Assembly: GCF_017654315.1 (NCBI RefSeq)
Contig: NZ_CP072203.1
Location: 124,001-188,000 of the forward strand
Direction: 5' to 3'
Source of the DNA: Gordonia polyisoprenivorans
Lineage (GTDB): Bacteria; Actinomycetota; Actinomycetes; Mycobacteriales; Mycobacteriaceae
DNA: 64,000 bases
This document shows positions 23,980 to 32,493 of the stretch, piece after piece. Position numbers and translations under genes: made by a program. The notes beneath the pieces were generated by a model. That model was not told the origin of the DNA. It did no database searches and was given only the letters and a program-made list of their open reading frames with translations. The stretch's first letter is position 1; every line of letters begins with the position of its first letter.

Positions 23980-25376
23980 GCGGTGACCTCCGTCCGCGCC
24001 CGCGGCGCACCGAGATTGTCCCGGGCGTCGGCGGCGTCAATGGATTCCAGTGATGCACAACGGGTTTCGCGGGCGAAGGCGACGGCGATCAAGGTGATCA
24101 CCGAGGCGCCGGCCAGGTAGATCGCGATGGGTACCGAAGAATGGAAGCTGCTCAGCAGTTCGGCGGCGATGATCGGCGCCAACGATCCGGCGACGATCGA
24201 GGTCACCTGATAGCCCAGGGACACACCGGAATACCGCATCCGGGTGGTGAACATCTCGGCCATGATCGCCGGCTGACCGGCGTACATGAAGGCATGGAAC
24301 ACCAAGCCGATGATGATCGCCGACATGATCACCAGGTGATGACCGGTGTCCATCATCGGGAAGGCGAAGAATCCCCAGAAGGCGGTGGCGAACGCTCCGA
24401 GGGCATAGACGGGTCGGCGGCCGACGCGGTCGGAGAGCCGCCCCACCAACGGGATCACCGCGAAGTGCACGGCGTTGGCGACCAGCATCCACCACAGGAT
24501 GAGTTCGGTGTCGGCGTGCACGACGACCTTCAGATACGTGATCGAGAAGGTCACGACGAGGTAGTACATGATGTTCTCGGCGAAACGCAGGCCCATCGCG
24601 GTCAGCACGCCGCGCGGGTAGAGCCGGATCACCTCGAGCACGCTGAACGAGGTGGCCTTGGCGTCCTCGATCTCCTCTTGTGCGCGAACGAAAATGGGGG
24701 CGTCGGTGACCTTGGTGCGCACGTAGTAGCCAACGAACACGATGATCGCCGACAGCCAGAACGCCACCCGCCAACCCCAGCCGAGGAAGGCCGCGTCGCT
24801 CAACGTCGAGGTCATGATCAGCAGCACCATCGTGGCCAGCAGGTTCCCGACGGGGACACCGGCCTGCGGCCACGACGCCCAGAAGCCGCGGCTGCGGTCG
24901 GGGCTGTGTTCGGCCACCAGCAGCACCGCGCCACCCCACTCACCGCCGACGGCGAATCCCTGGACGAAGCGCAGCACCACCAGCAGTACAGGTGCGAGGT
25001 AGCCGATGGCACCGAAGGTCGGCAGACAGCCCATCAGGAATGTCGAGACGCCGACGAGCACCAGGCTCAGTTGCAGTAATTTCTTGCGGCCGAATTTGTC
25101 GCCGTAGTGGCCGAAGACGACCCCGCCGAGGGGGCGGGCGACGAAGCCGACGGCGTAGGTCACGAACGCGGCGATGATGGCGTCGAGTTCGTTGCCGCCC
25201 GCGGGGAAGAACACCTTGCTGAAGACCAGGGTCGCGGCGGTGCCGTAGAGAAAGAACTCGTACCACTCGACGACGGTGCCGGCCATCGACGCCGCGACGA
25301 CCCGCCGCAGCCCCGAGGGCCGATAGGTCTGCGCAGCGTCGGGATTCGGCCCGTCTGCGATCTCACGGTTGGCCAT
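23976..25376 (-). CDS. MFS metabolite:H+ symporter (MHS family)
   Basis: This is a 12-helix transporter of about 466 residues. ATG 25376 follows a GAGGAGG ribosome binding site. Typical MHS features are the N-terminal GTVVEWYEFFLYG, FVARPLGGVVFGHYGDKFGRK between helices 2 and 3, RFVQGFAVGGEWGGA, and the basic loop RLSDRVGRRPVYALG. Relatives carry shikimate, alpha-ketoglutarate or short hydroxy acids. Fusion-like overlap with 3-hydroxybutyrate dehydrogenase makes 3-hydroxybutyrate or acetoacetate the likely substrate. Confidence 0.85.
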   Translation of the reverse strand: MANREIADGPNPDAAQTYRPSGLRRVVAASMAGTVVEWYEFFLYGTAATLVFSKVFFPAGGNELDAIIAAFVTYAVGFVARPLGGVVFGHYGDKFGRKKLLQLSLVLVGVSTFLMGCLPTFGAIGYLAPVLLVVLRFVQGFAVGGEWGGAVLLVAEHSPDRSRGFWASWPQAGVPVGNLLATMVLLIMTSTLSDAAFLGWGWRVAFWLSAIIVFVGYYVRTKVTDAPIFVRAQEEIEDAKATSFSVLEVIRLYPRGVLTAMGLRFAENIMYYLVVTFSITYLKVVVHADTELILWWMLVANAVHFAVIPLVGRLSDRVGRRPVYALGAFATAFWGFFAFPMMDTGHHLVIMSAIIIGLVFHAFMYAGQPAIMAEMFTTRMRYSGVSLGYQVTSIVAGSLAPIIAAELLSSFHSSVPIAIYLAGASVITLIAVAFARETRCASLESIDAADARDNLGAPRARTEVTA

Positions 25377-25475
25377 GATCACTCCTCCTCCGGGCATCGG
25401 GTGTGATACCACTCACATCTCGTCCGAGTATCAATGCCCGCCAATGCGCTTTCAATGACCTCTTCGTCGCATCAG

Positions 25476-25493
25476 ATCTGCAAACATGCAGAT
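25476..25493. promoter_or_regulatory. LysR operator candidate
   Basis: ATCTGCA-aaca-TGCAGAT is a perfect 7-bp inverted repeat. It lies in the divergent region between the symporter/dehydrogenase operon and the LysR gene, immediately before the proposed LysR start. Confidence 0.6.
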
Positions 25494-26393
25494 ATGCCGT
25501 CCACCAGCCCCAGCTCCGACGACCTGCTGGTGCTACTGGCAGTGGGGCGGACCGGCCGTTTCACCACCGCAGCCGACTCGTTGGGCCTCAACCACACGAC
25601 GGTCGCGCGGCGAATCGAGAGCCTAGAGAAGGCCTTGGGCGGCCGCGCGTTGGCGCGCGGATCAGGCGGTTGGGAGCTCACCGATCTCGGCAGGCGGGCA
25701 TTCGCGGCTGCCGAACAGATCGAGGCTGCCGTTCGCGACCTCGGTGCCGATGCGCGAGACGGTGTGTCGATCAACGACGTGGTCCGGATCTCGGCCACCG
25801 ACGGCTTCTCCGCCCTGCTCGCCGCGCCCGCCGCGGTCGCGGTGCGCACCCGGCATCCAGGTATCGGGGTCGAGATCGTCACCGCCACCCGCTTGGCCTC
25901 GCACACCCGCACCGGTCTCGACATCGAGATCGTGGTCGGCGAGCCGCACGTCCATCGGGCCGAGGCGATGCGGTTGGCCGACTACCGGCTCGGGCTGTAC
26001 GCGTCGCGGCGCTACGTCACCGAACACGCCATGCCGCACACCGCCACGGAGCTGAACTCGCATCCGCTCGTCTACTTCGTCGACTCGATGCTGCAGGTCG
26101 ACGATCTCGACCTCGCCCGCACCCTGGTCCCGCAGATGGCCGAGGGGCTCACCTCGACCAACGTCTTCGTCCACGTCGAGGCGACCAGGGCCCACGCCGG
26201 GATCGGTTTACTCCCTTGTTATCTGGCCGATCGTCACGACGATCTGGTGCGCGTACTCCCGGATGTCAACGCCCAGTTGACCTATTGGCTGGTGACCCGG
26301 ACCGAGGCCTATCGCCGGCCCGCGGTGGCCGCGATGGTCGAGGCGATCCGTGAGGTCGTCGACGCACATCGGGAGGCGCTGTTGGGGGCGTGA
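25494..26393 (+). CDS. LysR-family regulator
   Basis: This protein of about 299 residues has an N-terminal winged helix-turn-helix (RTGRFTTAADSLGLNHTTVARRIESLEKALGG without gaps in the family pattern). A periplasmic-binding-protein-like effector domain follows. ATG 25494 is chosen from the domain start (MPSTSPSSDDLLVL); no ribosome binding site is visible, so the mRNA may be leaderless. ATG 25455 is an alternative. Divergent from the symporter-3-hydroxybutyrate dehydrogenase operon, it likely activates that operon in response to a ketone-body-type metabolite. Confidence 0.85.
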   Translation: MPSTSPSSDDLLVLLAVGRTGRFTTAADSLGLNHTTVARRIESLEKALGGRALARGSGGWELTDLGRRAFAAAEQIEAAVRDLGADARDGVSINDVVRISATDGFSALLAAPAAVAVRTRHPGIGVEIVTATRLASHTRTGLDIEIVVGEPHVHRAEAMRLADYRLGLYASRRYVTEHAMPHTATELNSHPLVYFVDSMLQVDDLDLARTLVPQMAEGLTSTNVFVHVEATRAHAGIGLLPCYLADRHDDLVRVLPDVNAQLTYWLVTRTEAYRRPAVAAMVEAIREVVDAHREALLGA

Positions 26394-26469
26394 GCGGGTG
26401 CCCTCGCGATGAGTTCACGTGCGCCGGGCGGTCTGTCTCTATGCCACAACCACCGGCAGAGGAGAAGTC

Positions 26470-27021
26470 ATGCGCAAGCTCGTCGTCACCCAGAACGTCA
26501 CCCTGGACGGATCGATCGAGATGCTGACGTCGTGGTTCGATCCGACGGACCAGACCCCGGACCTGATGGCCGAGAGTCACCGTCAGGACGCCGAATCCGA
26601 CGCACTCCTGGTCGGACGCCGGACGTTCGAGGACTTTCGTGGCTATTGGCCGCACCAGCACGATGATCCGACGGGCATCACCGACTACCTGAACGCGGTC
26701 GACAAGTATGTGGTGTCGTCCACCCTCACCGAACCCGGGTGGCAGAACTCGACCATCGTGCCCGGCACGTCCGTGGCCGAATCCGTTGCGGCACTCAAAC
26801 AACGCGACGGCCTCGACATCGTCGTCACCGGTAGCGTCACGCTCACCCACGCGCTCATCACGGCCGACCTCGTCGACGAGTTCCGCCTGTTCGTCTACCC
26901 CGCGGTGCAGGGCCGCGGTCGCAGGCTGTTTCCCGAGCACGGGTCGGCTCCGCAGCTACGCCTGCTGGAAGCGAGGTCGTTCACCAATGGGGTTGCACTG
27001 CTGCGCTATTCGACTCATTGA
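26470..27021 (+). CDS. Dihydrofolate reductase/RibD C-terminal-like protein
   Basis: This 183-residue protein has AGAGGAG upstream of ATG 26470. The fold pattern is that of the RibD C-terminal reductase group: VVTQNVTLDGSIE at the N-terminus, LLVGRRTFEDFRGYW, KYVVSSTL, IVVTGSVTLTHALI and DEFRLFVYPAVQGRGRRLF. Proteins of this type in actinobacteria are usually stand-alone NADPH-dependent reductases of unknown substrate, distinct from housekeeping dihydrofolate reductase. Monocistronic; it ends 16 bp from the convergent next gene. Confidence 0.85.
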   Translation: MRKLVVTQNVTLDGSIEMLTSWFDPTDQTPDLMAESHRQDAESDALLVGRRTFEDFRGYWPHQHDDPTGITDYLNAVDKYVVSSTLTEPGWQNSTIVPGTSVAESVAALKQRDGLDIVVTGSVTLTHALITADLVDEFRLFVYPAVQGRGRRLFPEHGSAPQLRLLEARSFTNGVALLRYSTH

Positions 27022-27037
27022 CCGGAATCACTGCCCG

Positions 27038-28348
27038 TCAACGCCGCAATTCCGAGGGCGCCGCGAACTCCGCCGGACGATCGGATTGCCACGTGTGCCA
27101 ACGCTCCCAATGGGCCACCGACCACTGCTGCAGACGCTCGTCGACGCCGGGCACGAGTCGTCGGGCCACCTCACCGACGAGTCGTGGGGGCACCTGCGCG
27201 AGCAGGAGCGCGACGCCGATCCAGCCGGCCGGGAGATCGAACCGCCGGCGATTCTGCGGCAGCATGAACAGTCGCGCATATCCCGACTGGGCCTGCAGGT
27301 GATACCAGGCGCGCCATCGATCGCGTCGGGTCATATCGGGTCGCGGCGCAAAGCCGGGAACGAACGATTCGACGAGTTCGGCTCCGGCAGAACCGGAATC
27401 GTGCGATCGGGTGGCGTCGAACAGATACAGCAGGCGTAGACCGTCGGAGATGGTCCGCGGATAGATGTCGTCGACGCGCACCCCGAGCAGATAGCCGAGG
27501 TAGCGATTGAAGACCAACGATGCCTCGAGTTCGGCCTTCGAGGTGAGGTAGCCCAATCCGTAGAGCCCCATCGCTGGCCCCACGCTACCGCCGAGCAGCG
27601 TCAGCATCATCTCGCTCTGGCTGATCGGCAGCCCCCACTTCTGGTCGTCCCACTCGTCGTGGCGCCGGACTCCGGCGCGCACCGACACGTGCATCACCCG
27701 AACGCGCATGGTGATCGCGCGGGCCAGACTTCCTTGGCGCACAAAGGCTCCCGGCCGTGAGACCTCGATCCACCAGCGGCTGGTCTCCAGATAGCGATTG
27801 AGTGCGCGTTCGCCGGCATAGCCTCCGGCCAACGACAGCGGCACCGCCAATGACCCCTCGGTGTAGGTGTCCATCGTTCCGGCGTTGCCCACGCCGCCCA
27901 GTGCGTACGCCCACCGACGCCACACCGCGGCACCGGCTTCGATCTGGGCGGGATCGGCCCAGTCGGGCATCGCGTCGAAGTCGGCGAACAACGCGCGCAT
28001 GGACTCCGGTGCATCGTCGACGGCGTCGATTCCCTCGTCGAGCGCGCGGTCGAGCAACTCGCGACTGCGTTGCGGACCGAGCTCGCCGCGGTAGGTGTCG
28101 GCGACGAACCGCTCGGCCACCGGGTCACCCGCGAGCAGCAACTCGCCGTAGCGCTGCGCGGTGCGCTCATCGGGCAGCAGGTCAACGCCGGTCCATCGCT
28201 TGACCCGCTCGGCCAGGCGACGATGCGCGGAGTCACCCAACGGCCAGCGGTAGGCGGTCGGCAGGGCATCGGCGCCCACGTCGCCACCGCCCGCGATCGA
28301 TGCGTCTGGAAGAGAAGCGTCTGAGATGGATTCTACAATTCGTCTCAC
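27038..28348 (-). CDS. DUF2236 haem-type oxygenase (MpaB/Lcp-like)
   Basis: This 436-residue protein, start GTG 28348, belongs to the DUF2236 group that includes latex-clearing protein Lcp and MpaB. The diagnostic core is TMRVRVMHVSVRAGVRRHDEW, with the His after VRVM expected to bind haem iron, followed by GLPISQSEMMLTLLG. Upstream Arg-rich helices (FVRQGSLARAI) fit the Lcp active site. No twin-arginine or Sec signal is visible, so unlike secreted Lcp it should act in the cytoplasm. Rubber cleavage cannot be assumed from this. Confidence 0.78.
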   Translation of the reverse strand: MRRIVESISDASLPDASIAGGGDVGADALPTAYRWPLGDSAHRRLAERVKRWTGVDLLPDERTAQRYGELLLAGDPVAERFVADTYRGELGPQRSRELLDRALDEGIDAVDDAPESMRALFADFDAMPDWADPAQIEAGAAVWRRWAYALGGVGNAGTMDTYTEGSLAVPLSLAGGYAGERALNRYLETSRWWIEVSRPGAFVRQGSLARAITMRVRVMHVSVRAGVRRHDEWDDQKWGLPISQSEMMLTLLGGSVGPAMGLYGLGYLTSKAELEASLVFNRYLGYLLGVRVDDIYPRTISDGLRLLYLFDATRSHDSGSAGAELVESFVPGFAPRPDMTRRDRWRAWYHLQAQSGYARLFMLPQNRRRFDLPAGWIGVALLLAQVPPRLVGEVARRLVPGVDERLQQWSVAHWERWHTWQSDRPAEFAAPSELRR

Positions 28349-28380
28349 GCGGTCAGGGTAACCGATCGCGGCGGCCCGGG

Positions 28381-29799
28381 TCAGAGCATCGCGAAGTACC
28401 CCGCGGCGTACGCGACGGCCGGGGCCATCGTGCCGAGCACCTTCTGGTTGACGTTGGCGAAGGTGTCGCGCGCGGTGTGGTAGTTCTGATCGAAGATCTC
28501 ACCCGCGGTCCCGCCCCAGCGCATCGCCTGCTCCGGGGTCTTGACCTTGTCGGCACCGGAGTCGATGCCGCCGGTGGCGATGCCCGCCTGCGCGAACGCG
28601 TCGTAGTCGGAGCGGCCGTCGAATCCGGAGGGCTCGGGGCCGACTCCTCTGCGGGTGAGGAAGTCGGTGAACACCCGCTCGATCTCCCCGGACCCCCGCG
28701 GCCCGGCATAGGAGTCCGGCAGGTGCGACGACCCGTCGCCGTCGGAGACGAAGTAGCCGCCGTTGTGGGAGCCGAGCATGTCGAAGTTGAGGTACTGCCG
28801 GATCGAGGCACGGCCGGTGGCGGGCAGCGTCTCCACGTAGTGGGTGGAGCCGATCAACCCCTCCTCCTCGGCACCCCAGAAAGCGAAGCGCACCTTGTTC
28901 TTCACCGGCGCGAGTGCGGTCATCGCCAGCGCGGTCTGCAGCACGGCCGCGGAGCCGGAGCCGTTGTCGTTGATGCCGGGCCCCTCGGGGACGCTGTCGA
29001 GGTGCGCACCGAGCATGACCACCGAGTTCGGCAGGCCGGTGTGGGTCTCGGCGAGGAGATTCCACGACTTCACGCGTGCGGTGCGGGCATCGACCGCCAG
29101 GGTCAGCGACCCTGCCTGCCGCACCTGCGACCCCAGGTCGCGTGACACCGCCACCGCCGGCAACGGATCGCGGACATCCTCACCCAAAGTGCCTTGGAGC
29201 GGGCCGTTCTCGGTGTTCACGATCACCACCGCGCGCGCCCCGGCGATCTTCGCGTTGGCGACCTTGTCGCCGAATGGGCACACACCGCGATCGACCACGA
29301 CGATCGCGCCGCGGGCGGTCGCCGGGAAATCACCCGGCTGGCAGCCGGGAGTGGTGTCGGTGGTCGGCACCGCGCTCACGGGCGCGGTGAGCGGCGCACT
29401 CGAGCCCGAATAGCCGAGAACCTGCGAATCGATCTGCGCGCCACCCGCGCTGAGCTGATGGCTCTTCTCCTCGAACATCGTCGCGGTGAATTCCTGCCGC
29501 GTCGGGGCGTAGCCGGCTTCACGCAGCCGGGCCTCGACGTAGTCGAGGCTTCGGAGGTACCCAGCGGTGCCCAGGGCACGGTTGCCGCCGTTGCGGTCGG
29601 CGATGTCCTGCAGTGCCCGAAGGTGATTCGACACATTCGACGCCGTCACCCCACCGGCGACCGTGGTGCCGTATGTCTCGGGCAGCGTGCTCGCGAAAGC
29701 CGGTGCGGCAGCGGCACCTCCCGCCGTCGCGATCACCGTCGCGGCGATCACCGCCACGAGCGCCGCACGGCGTACCGACCGACGACCCCGAACCCGCAT
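28381..29799 (-). CDS. Secreted M28-family zinc aminopeptidase with PA domain
   Basis: This protein of about 472 residues starts at ATG 29799, with AGAGGG upstream. The N-terminus is a signal peptide (basic RVRGRRSVRRAALV, hydrophobic core, cut near AFAS). A protease-associated domain sits at about residues 110-230. The M28 catalytic core has LGAHLDSVPEGPGINDNGSG (zinc His and Asp), FAFWGAEEEGLIGS (catalytic Glu-Glu), NFDMLGS (Asp) and YHTARDT (His). It should release amino acids from peptides outside the membrane. Monocistronic. Confidence 0.92.
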   Translation of the reverse strand: MRVRGRRSVRRAALVAVIAATVIATAGGAAAAPAFASTLPETYGTTVAGGVTASNVSNHLRALQDIADRNGGNRALGTAGYLRSLDYVEARLREAGYAPTRQEFTATMFEEKSHQLSAGGAQIDSQVLGYSGSSAPLTAPVSAVPTTDTTPGCQPGDFPATARGAIVVVDRGVCPFGDKVANAKIAGARAVVIVNTENGPLQGTLGEDVRDPLPAVAVSRDLGSQVRQAGSLTLAVDARTARVKSWNLLAETHTGLPNSVVMLGAHLDSVPEGPGINDNGSGSAAVLQTALAMTALAPVKNKVRFAFWGAEEEGLIGSTHYVETLPATGRASIRQYLNFDMLGSHNGGYFVSDGDGSSHLPDSYAGPRGSGEIERVFTDFLTRRGVGPEPSGFDGRSDYDAFAQAGIATGGIDSGADKVKTPEQAMRWGGTAGEIFDQNYHTARDTFANVNQKVLGTMAPAVAYAAGYFAML

Positions 29800-29928
29800 A
29801 CCCGCACCGCCCTCTCGGCCCCTGAGAGCCTTCTCGGTCGTGACCCGATCACCCCAATCGGGCAATCCTCTCGGGTACGGTAACGCAGTTCTCGCCGAGC
29901 TGTGCGGTTCCCGCCGATCTGCGCAGTT

Positions 29929-30861
29929 CTAACCGATTTGTGGCACAACCTCTTTCGCCACGAGTTCGAGATGATCGAGATCGGCGAGGTCGAGGACCTG
30001 CAGGTAAACGCGGCCGGCACCGATGTCGCGGAAACGGCTGATCGTCTCGACGACCTCGTCGGGTGTGCCGGCGGCGCCGTTCGCACGCAGTTCGGCGACG
30101 TCACGACCGATCGCCTGCGCTCGACGTGACAGTTCGTCTTCGGTACGGCCACAACACAACACGAGGGCGACCGAGTAGGTGAGATCGTCGGCGTCGCGGC
30201 CGACGGCGGCGCACGCCGAGCGGACCGTGTCGAATTGTGCGGCCACGGTGTCGAGCGACTGGAACGGGATGTTGAACTCGTCGGCGAAGCGTGCGGCGAG
30301 GGCGGGCGTCCGTGTGCGGCCCATGCCCCCGATGATGATCGGCGGCCGCGGCGACTGCGTCGGCTTGGGCAATGCGGGGGAATTCTTCACCGTGTAGTGC
30401 GCGCCGTCGTGGTCGAAACGCTCACCGACCGGCGTCTGCCAGAGTCCGGTGATGATCTCCAGTGATTCCTCGAGCCGGTCGAACCGTTCTCCGAGCGGCG
30501 GGAACGGGATGCCGTAGGCGAGGTGTTCCTCTTCGAACCATCCTGATCCGAGGCCCAATTCGACACGGCCACCACTCATCTGGTCGACCTGGGCGACCGA
30601 GACCGCCAACGGTCCGGGGAGCCGGAAGGTCGCCGAGGTGACAAGTGTGCCGAGCCGGATGCGGGAGGTGTCGCGGGCGAGACCGGCGAGCGTCACCCAT
30701 GCATCCGTCGGGCCGGGCAGGCCGTCGGAGTCGCCCATCGCCAGGAAGTGATCCGACCGGAAGAACGCGTCGAATCCGAGATCCTCGGTTGCCGTGGCCA
30801 CGGCGAGCAACTGGTCGTAATCGGCGCCCTGCTGGGGTTCGGTGAAGATTCGGAAGTCCAC
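29929..30861 (-). CDS. F420-dependent LLM-class oxidoreductase
   Basis: This protein of about 310 residues has the luciferase-like TIM barrel of F420-dependent enzymes. The start GTG 30861 gives the usual N-terminus xDFRIFTEPQQGADYDQLL; the upstream GTG at 30903 is possible. Motifs are FFRSDHFLAMG, RIRLGTLVTSATFRLPGPLA, GRVELGLGSGWFEEEH and RPPIIIGGMGRTRTPALAA. It is the third gene of the deaminase-2OG-oxygenase operon, and so may act on a nucleobase-derived compound. That is inference from context. Confidence 0.85.
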   Translation of the reverse strand: MDFRIFTEPQQGADYDQLLAVATATEDLGFDAFFRSDHFLAMGDSDGLPGPTDAWVTLAGLARDTSRIRLGTLVTSATFRLPGPLAVSVAQVDQMSGGRVELGLGSGWFEEEHLAYGIPFPPLGERFDRLEESLEIITGLWQTPVGERFDHDGAHYTVKNSPALPKPTQSPRPPIIIGGMGRTRTPALAARFADEFNIPFQSLDTVAAQFDTVRSACAAVGRDADDLTYSVALVLCCGRTEDELSRRAQAIGRDVAELRANGAAGTPDEVVETISRFRDIGAGRVYLQVLDLADLDHLELVAKEVVPQIG

Positions 30862-30904
30862 CTCACCAACGTACCGGGCATCGGATGACCGGTCCGAGGA
30901 CACC

Positions 30905-31906
30905 TCACCCCAGGGTGATCGCGTCCAACCGCTCCTTGATGAACTCCCCGGCGATCACATCGGGCCGCCCCGAGACGCGGCCGACCGGCGGAGCCAGCGG
31001 AGTCACGACGGCGTCGTGATCGAGCTCGTAGAAGAAGATCAACGACACGAGATCCTCCTCCGGGCTCTCCGGCTGCGGCGGCAGCACACGATGGCGTCCG
31101 GCCGGCCAGCGTCCACCCGACCAGTACTCGAGGAGGTCCCCGATGTTGATCGTCAGTGCTGTCGGATCGTACGGGGCGTCGGCCCAACCACTTTCGTCGC
31201 TGTACACCTGCAGACCGCCGGCGCCGGGCTCGCGGTCGAGGACGGTGACCGTGCCGAAGTCGGTGTGCGGACCGATCCGGAATTGCCCGGGCTCGGGGTC
31301 GCCGACGACCGTCATCGGCGGATAGTGGTTGATGTTCGACGTCCAGGTGGCATTGCCCGCCAGATTGCGGAAGGGGTTGTCCCCATCGGCCTTTCCGAGC
31401 GCTTCGGCCATCAGCGCGAGCAGGTCGTCGGAGAGCGCCTTCATCTGAGAAGTCCACGCGGTGAACAACTCCCGCAGTCGGGGCGTCTCGGTGGGCCAGA
31501 CGTCGGGGGCGAACCAGTAGTCGTCGACCTCAGGAATCCCAACCGGTGTCTGTGCGCCGGAGTTGTAGGTCTCCTTCAGGTCCGGTGGTGTTTCGGTGCC
31601 CTCCGCGTAACCGTTGGCCTCCAGACCGGGGCCGATCCATCCGCGACCACCGACGCCAACCGCATACTGTGCCTTGACCTCGGCGGGTAGGGCGAAGAAC
31701 TCACGGGCCGCGGCACGCAACGCCGCCGGAAGGAACGGATCGATCCCGTGTCCGGTCACCAGCAGGAAACCGGCCTTCTGCAGGGATTCGTCGACGGCGG
31801 CGCACACCTGCGCTGCGGCGTCCCCGCCCTGCCGCCACTGCTGCAGATCAACAGTGAGAACGGGGCTGGCGGTGTGGGGGTTCGCGGTCTGGTTCGCGCT
31901 GGTCAT
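30905..31906 (-). CDS. 2-oxoglutarate/Fe(II) dioxygenase (isopenicillin N synthase family)
   Basis: This protein of about 333 residues starts at ATG 31906 with GAGGAG upstream. The N-terminal DIOX_N region has FLLVTGHGIDPFL. The jelly-roll core has IGPHTDFGTVTVLD (Fe ligands His and Asp) and AGRHRVLPP (distal His). The Arg of the RxS motif expected before SLIFF is not seen; LVS stands there, so 2-oxoglutarate binding may differ. The start overlaps the stop of the cytosine deaminase gene. A role in oxidising a pyrimidine or derived metabolite is suggested by neighbours. Confidence 0.82.
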   Translation of the reverse strand: MTSANQTANPHTASPVLTVDLQQWRQGGDAAAQVCAAVDESLQKAGFLLVTGHGIDPFLPAALRAAAREFFALPAEVKAQYAVGVGGRGWIGPGLEANGYAEGTETPPDLKETYNSGAQTPVGIPEVDDYWFAPDVWPTETPRLRELFTAWTSQMKALSDDLLALMAEALGKADGDNPFRNLAGNATWTSNINHYPPMTVVGDPEPGQFRIGPHTDFGTVTVLDREPGAGGLQVYSDESGWADAPYDPTALTINIGDLLEYWSGGRWPAGRHRVLPPQPESPEEDLVSLIFFYELDHDAVVTPLAPPVGRVSGRPDVIAGEFIKERLDAITLG

Positions 31907-32406
31907 GCTGTCTCCTCGGCTGGGTCGGACTCGGTGTCGGCGACACCGATGTCCTCGTTCCACAGGTGCGGATTGTTCTCGATGAAGCCGCTCATCATCG
32001 CGATGCAGCGGTCGTCGTCGACAATGGTGACCTGCACTCCGAGCTCACGCAGCCAGTCCTGACCACCGGAGAAGTTCGTCGTCTCGCCGATGACCACCGA
32101 CCCGATCCCGAACTGTCGGATCAGCCCGCTGCAGTACCAGCAGGGGGCGAGGGTGGTGACCATGATCGTCGAGGAGTAGTCCCGTTGCCGGCCGGCGGCA
32201 CGGAAGGCGTCGGTCTCGCCGTGTACCGACGGATCGTCATGCTGCACGCGCCGATTGCGGCCCTGACCGAGCAGGGTGCCATCGGCGGCGAACAGGGCGG
32301 CACCGATGGGGATACCGCCCTCGGCGAGACCGGTCTGCGCCTGGCCGTAGGCGACGTCGAGAAGTGATCGCGGGTCGAGCCCGGTGTCGGCAATGGTGGA
32401 GGTCAT
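31903..32406 (-). CDS. Nucleoside/cytosine deaminase (fungal-type cytosine deaminase family)
   Basis: This 167-residue zinc deaminase has the zinc and catalytic site HGETDAF (His and Glu) and TLAPCWYCSGLIRQFG (PCxxC). The ending PHLWNEDIGV matches the yeast Fcy1-like cytosine deaminases, which convert cytosine to uracil or act on creatinine- or pterin-like rings. First gene of a three-gene operon, divergent from a PucR activator. A nucleobase permease gene lies further on (36261-37667). Together they suggest scavenging of cytosine or a related base as nitrogen source. Confidence 0.87.
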   Translation of the reverse strand: MTSTIADTGLDPRSLLDVAYGQAQTGLAEGGIPIGAALFAADGTLLGQGRNRRVQHDDPSVHGETDAFRAAGRQRDYSSTIMVTTLAPCWYCSGLIRQFGIGSVVIGETTNFSGGQDWLRELGVQVTIVDDDRCIAMMSGFIENNPHLWNEDIGVADTESDPAEETA

Positions 32407-32493
32407 GCTTCGAGAGTGCCGTCGGGCGCGGCCGTACTCAACCGACAATTCGTCCGGTCGCGAGCGCGCGCCAACGGGCATATCGTCGGCATC

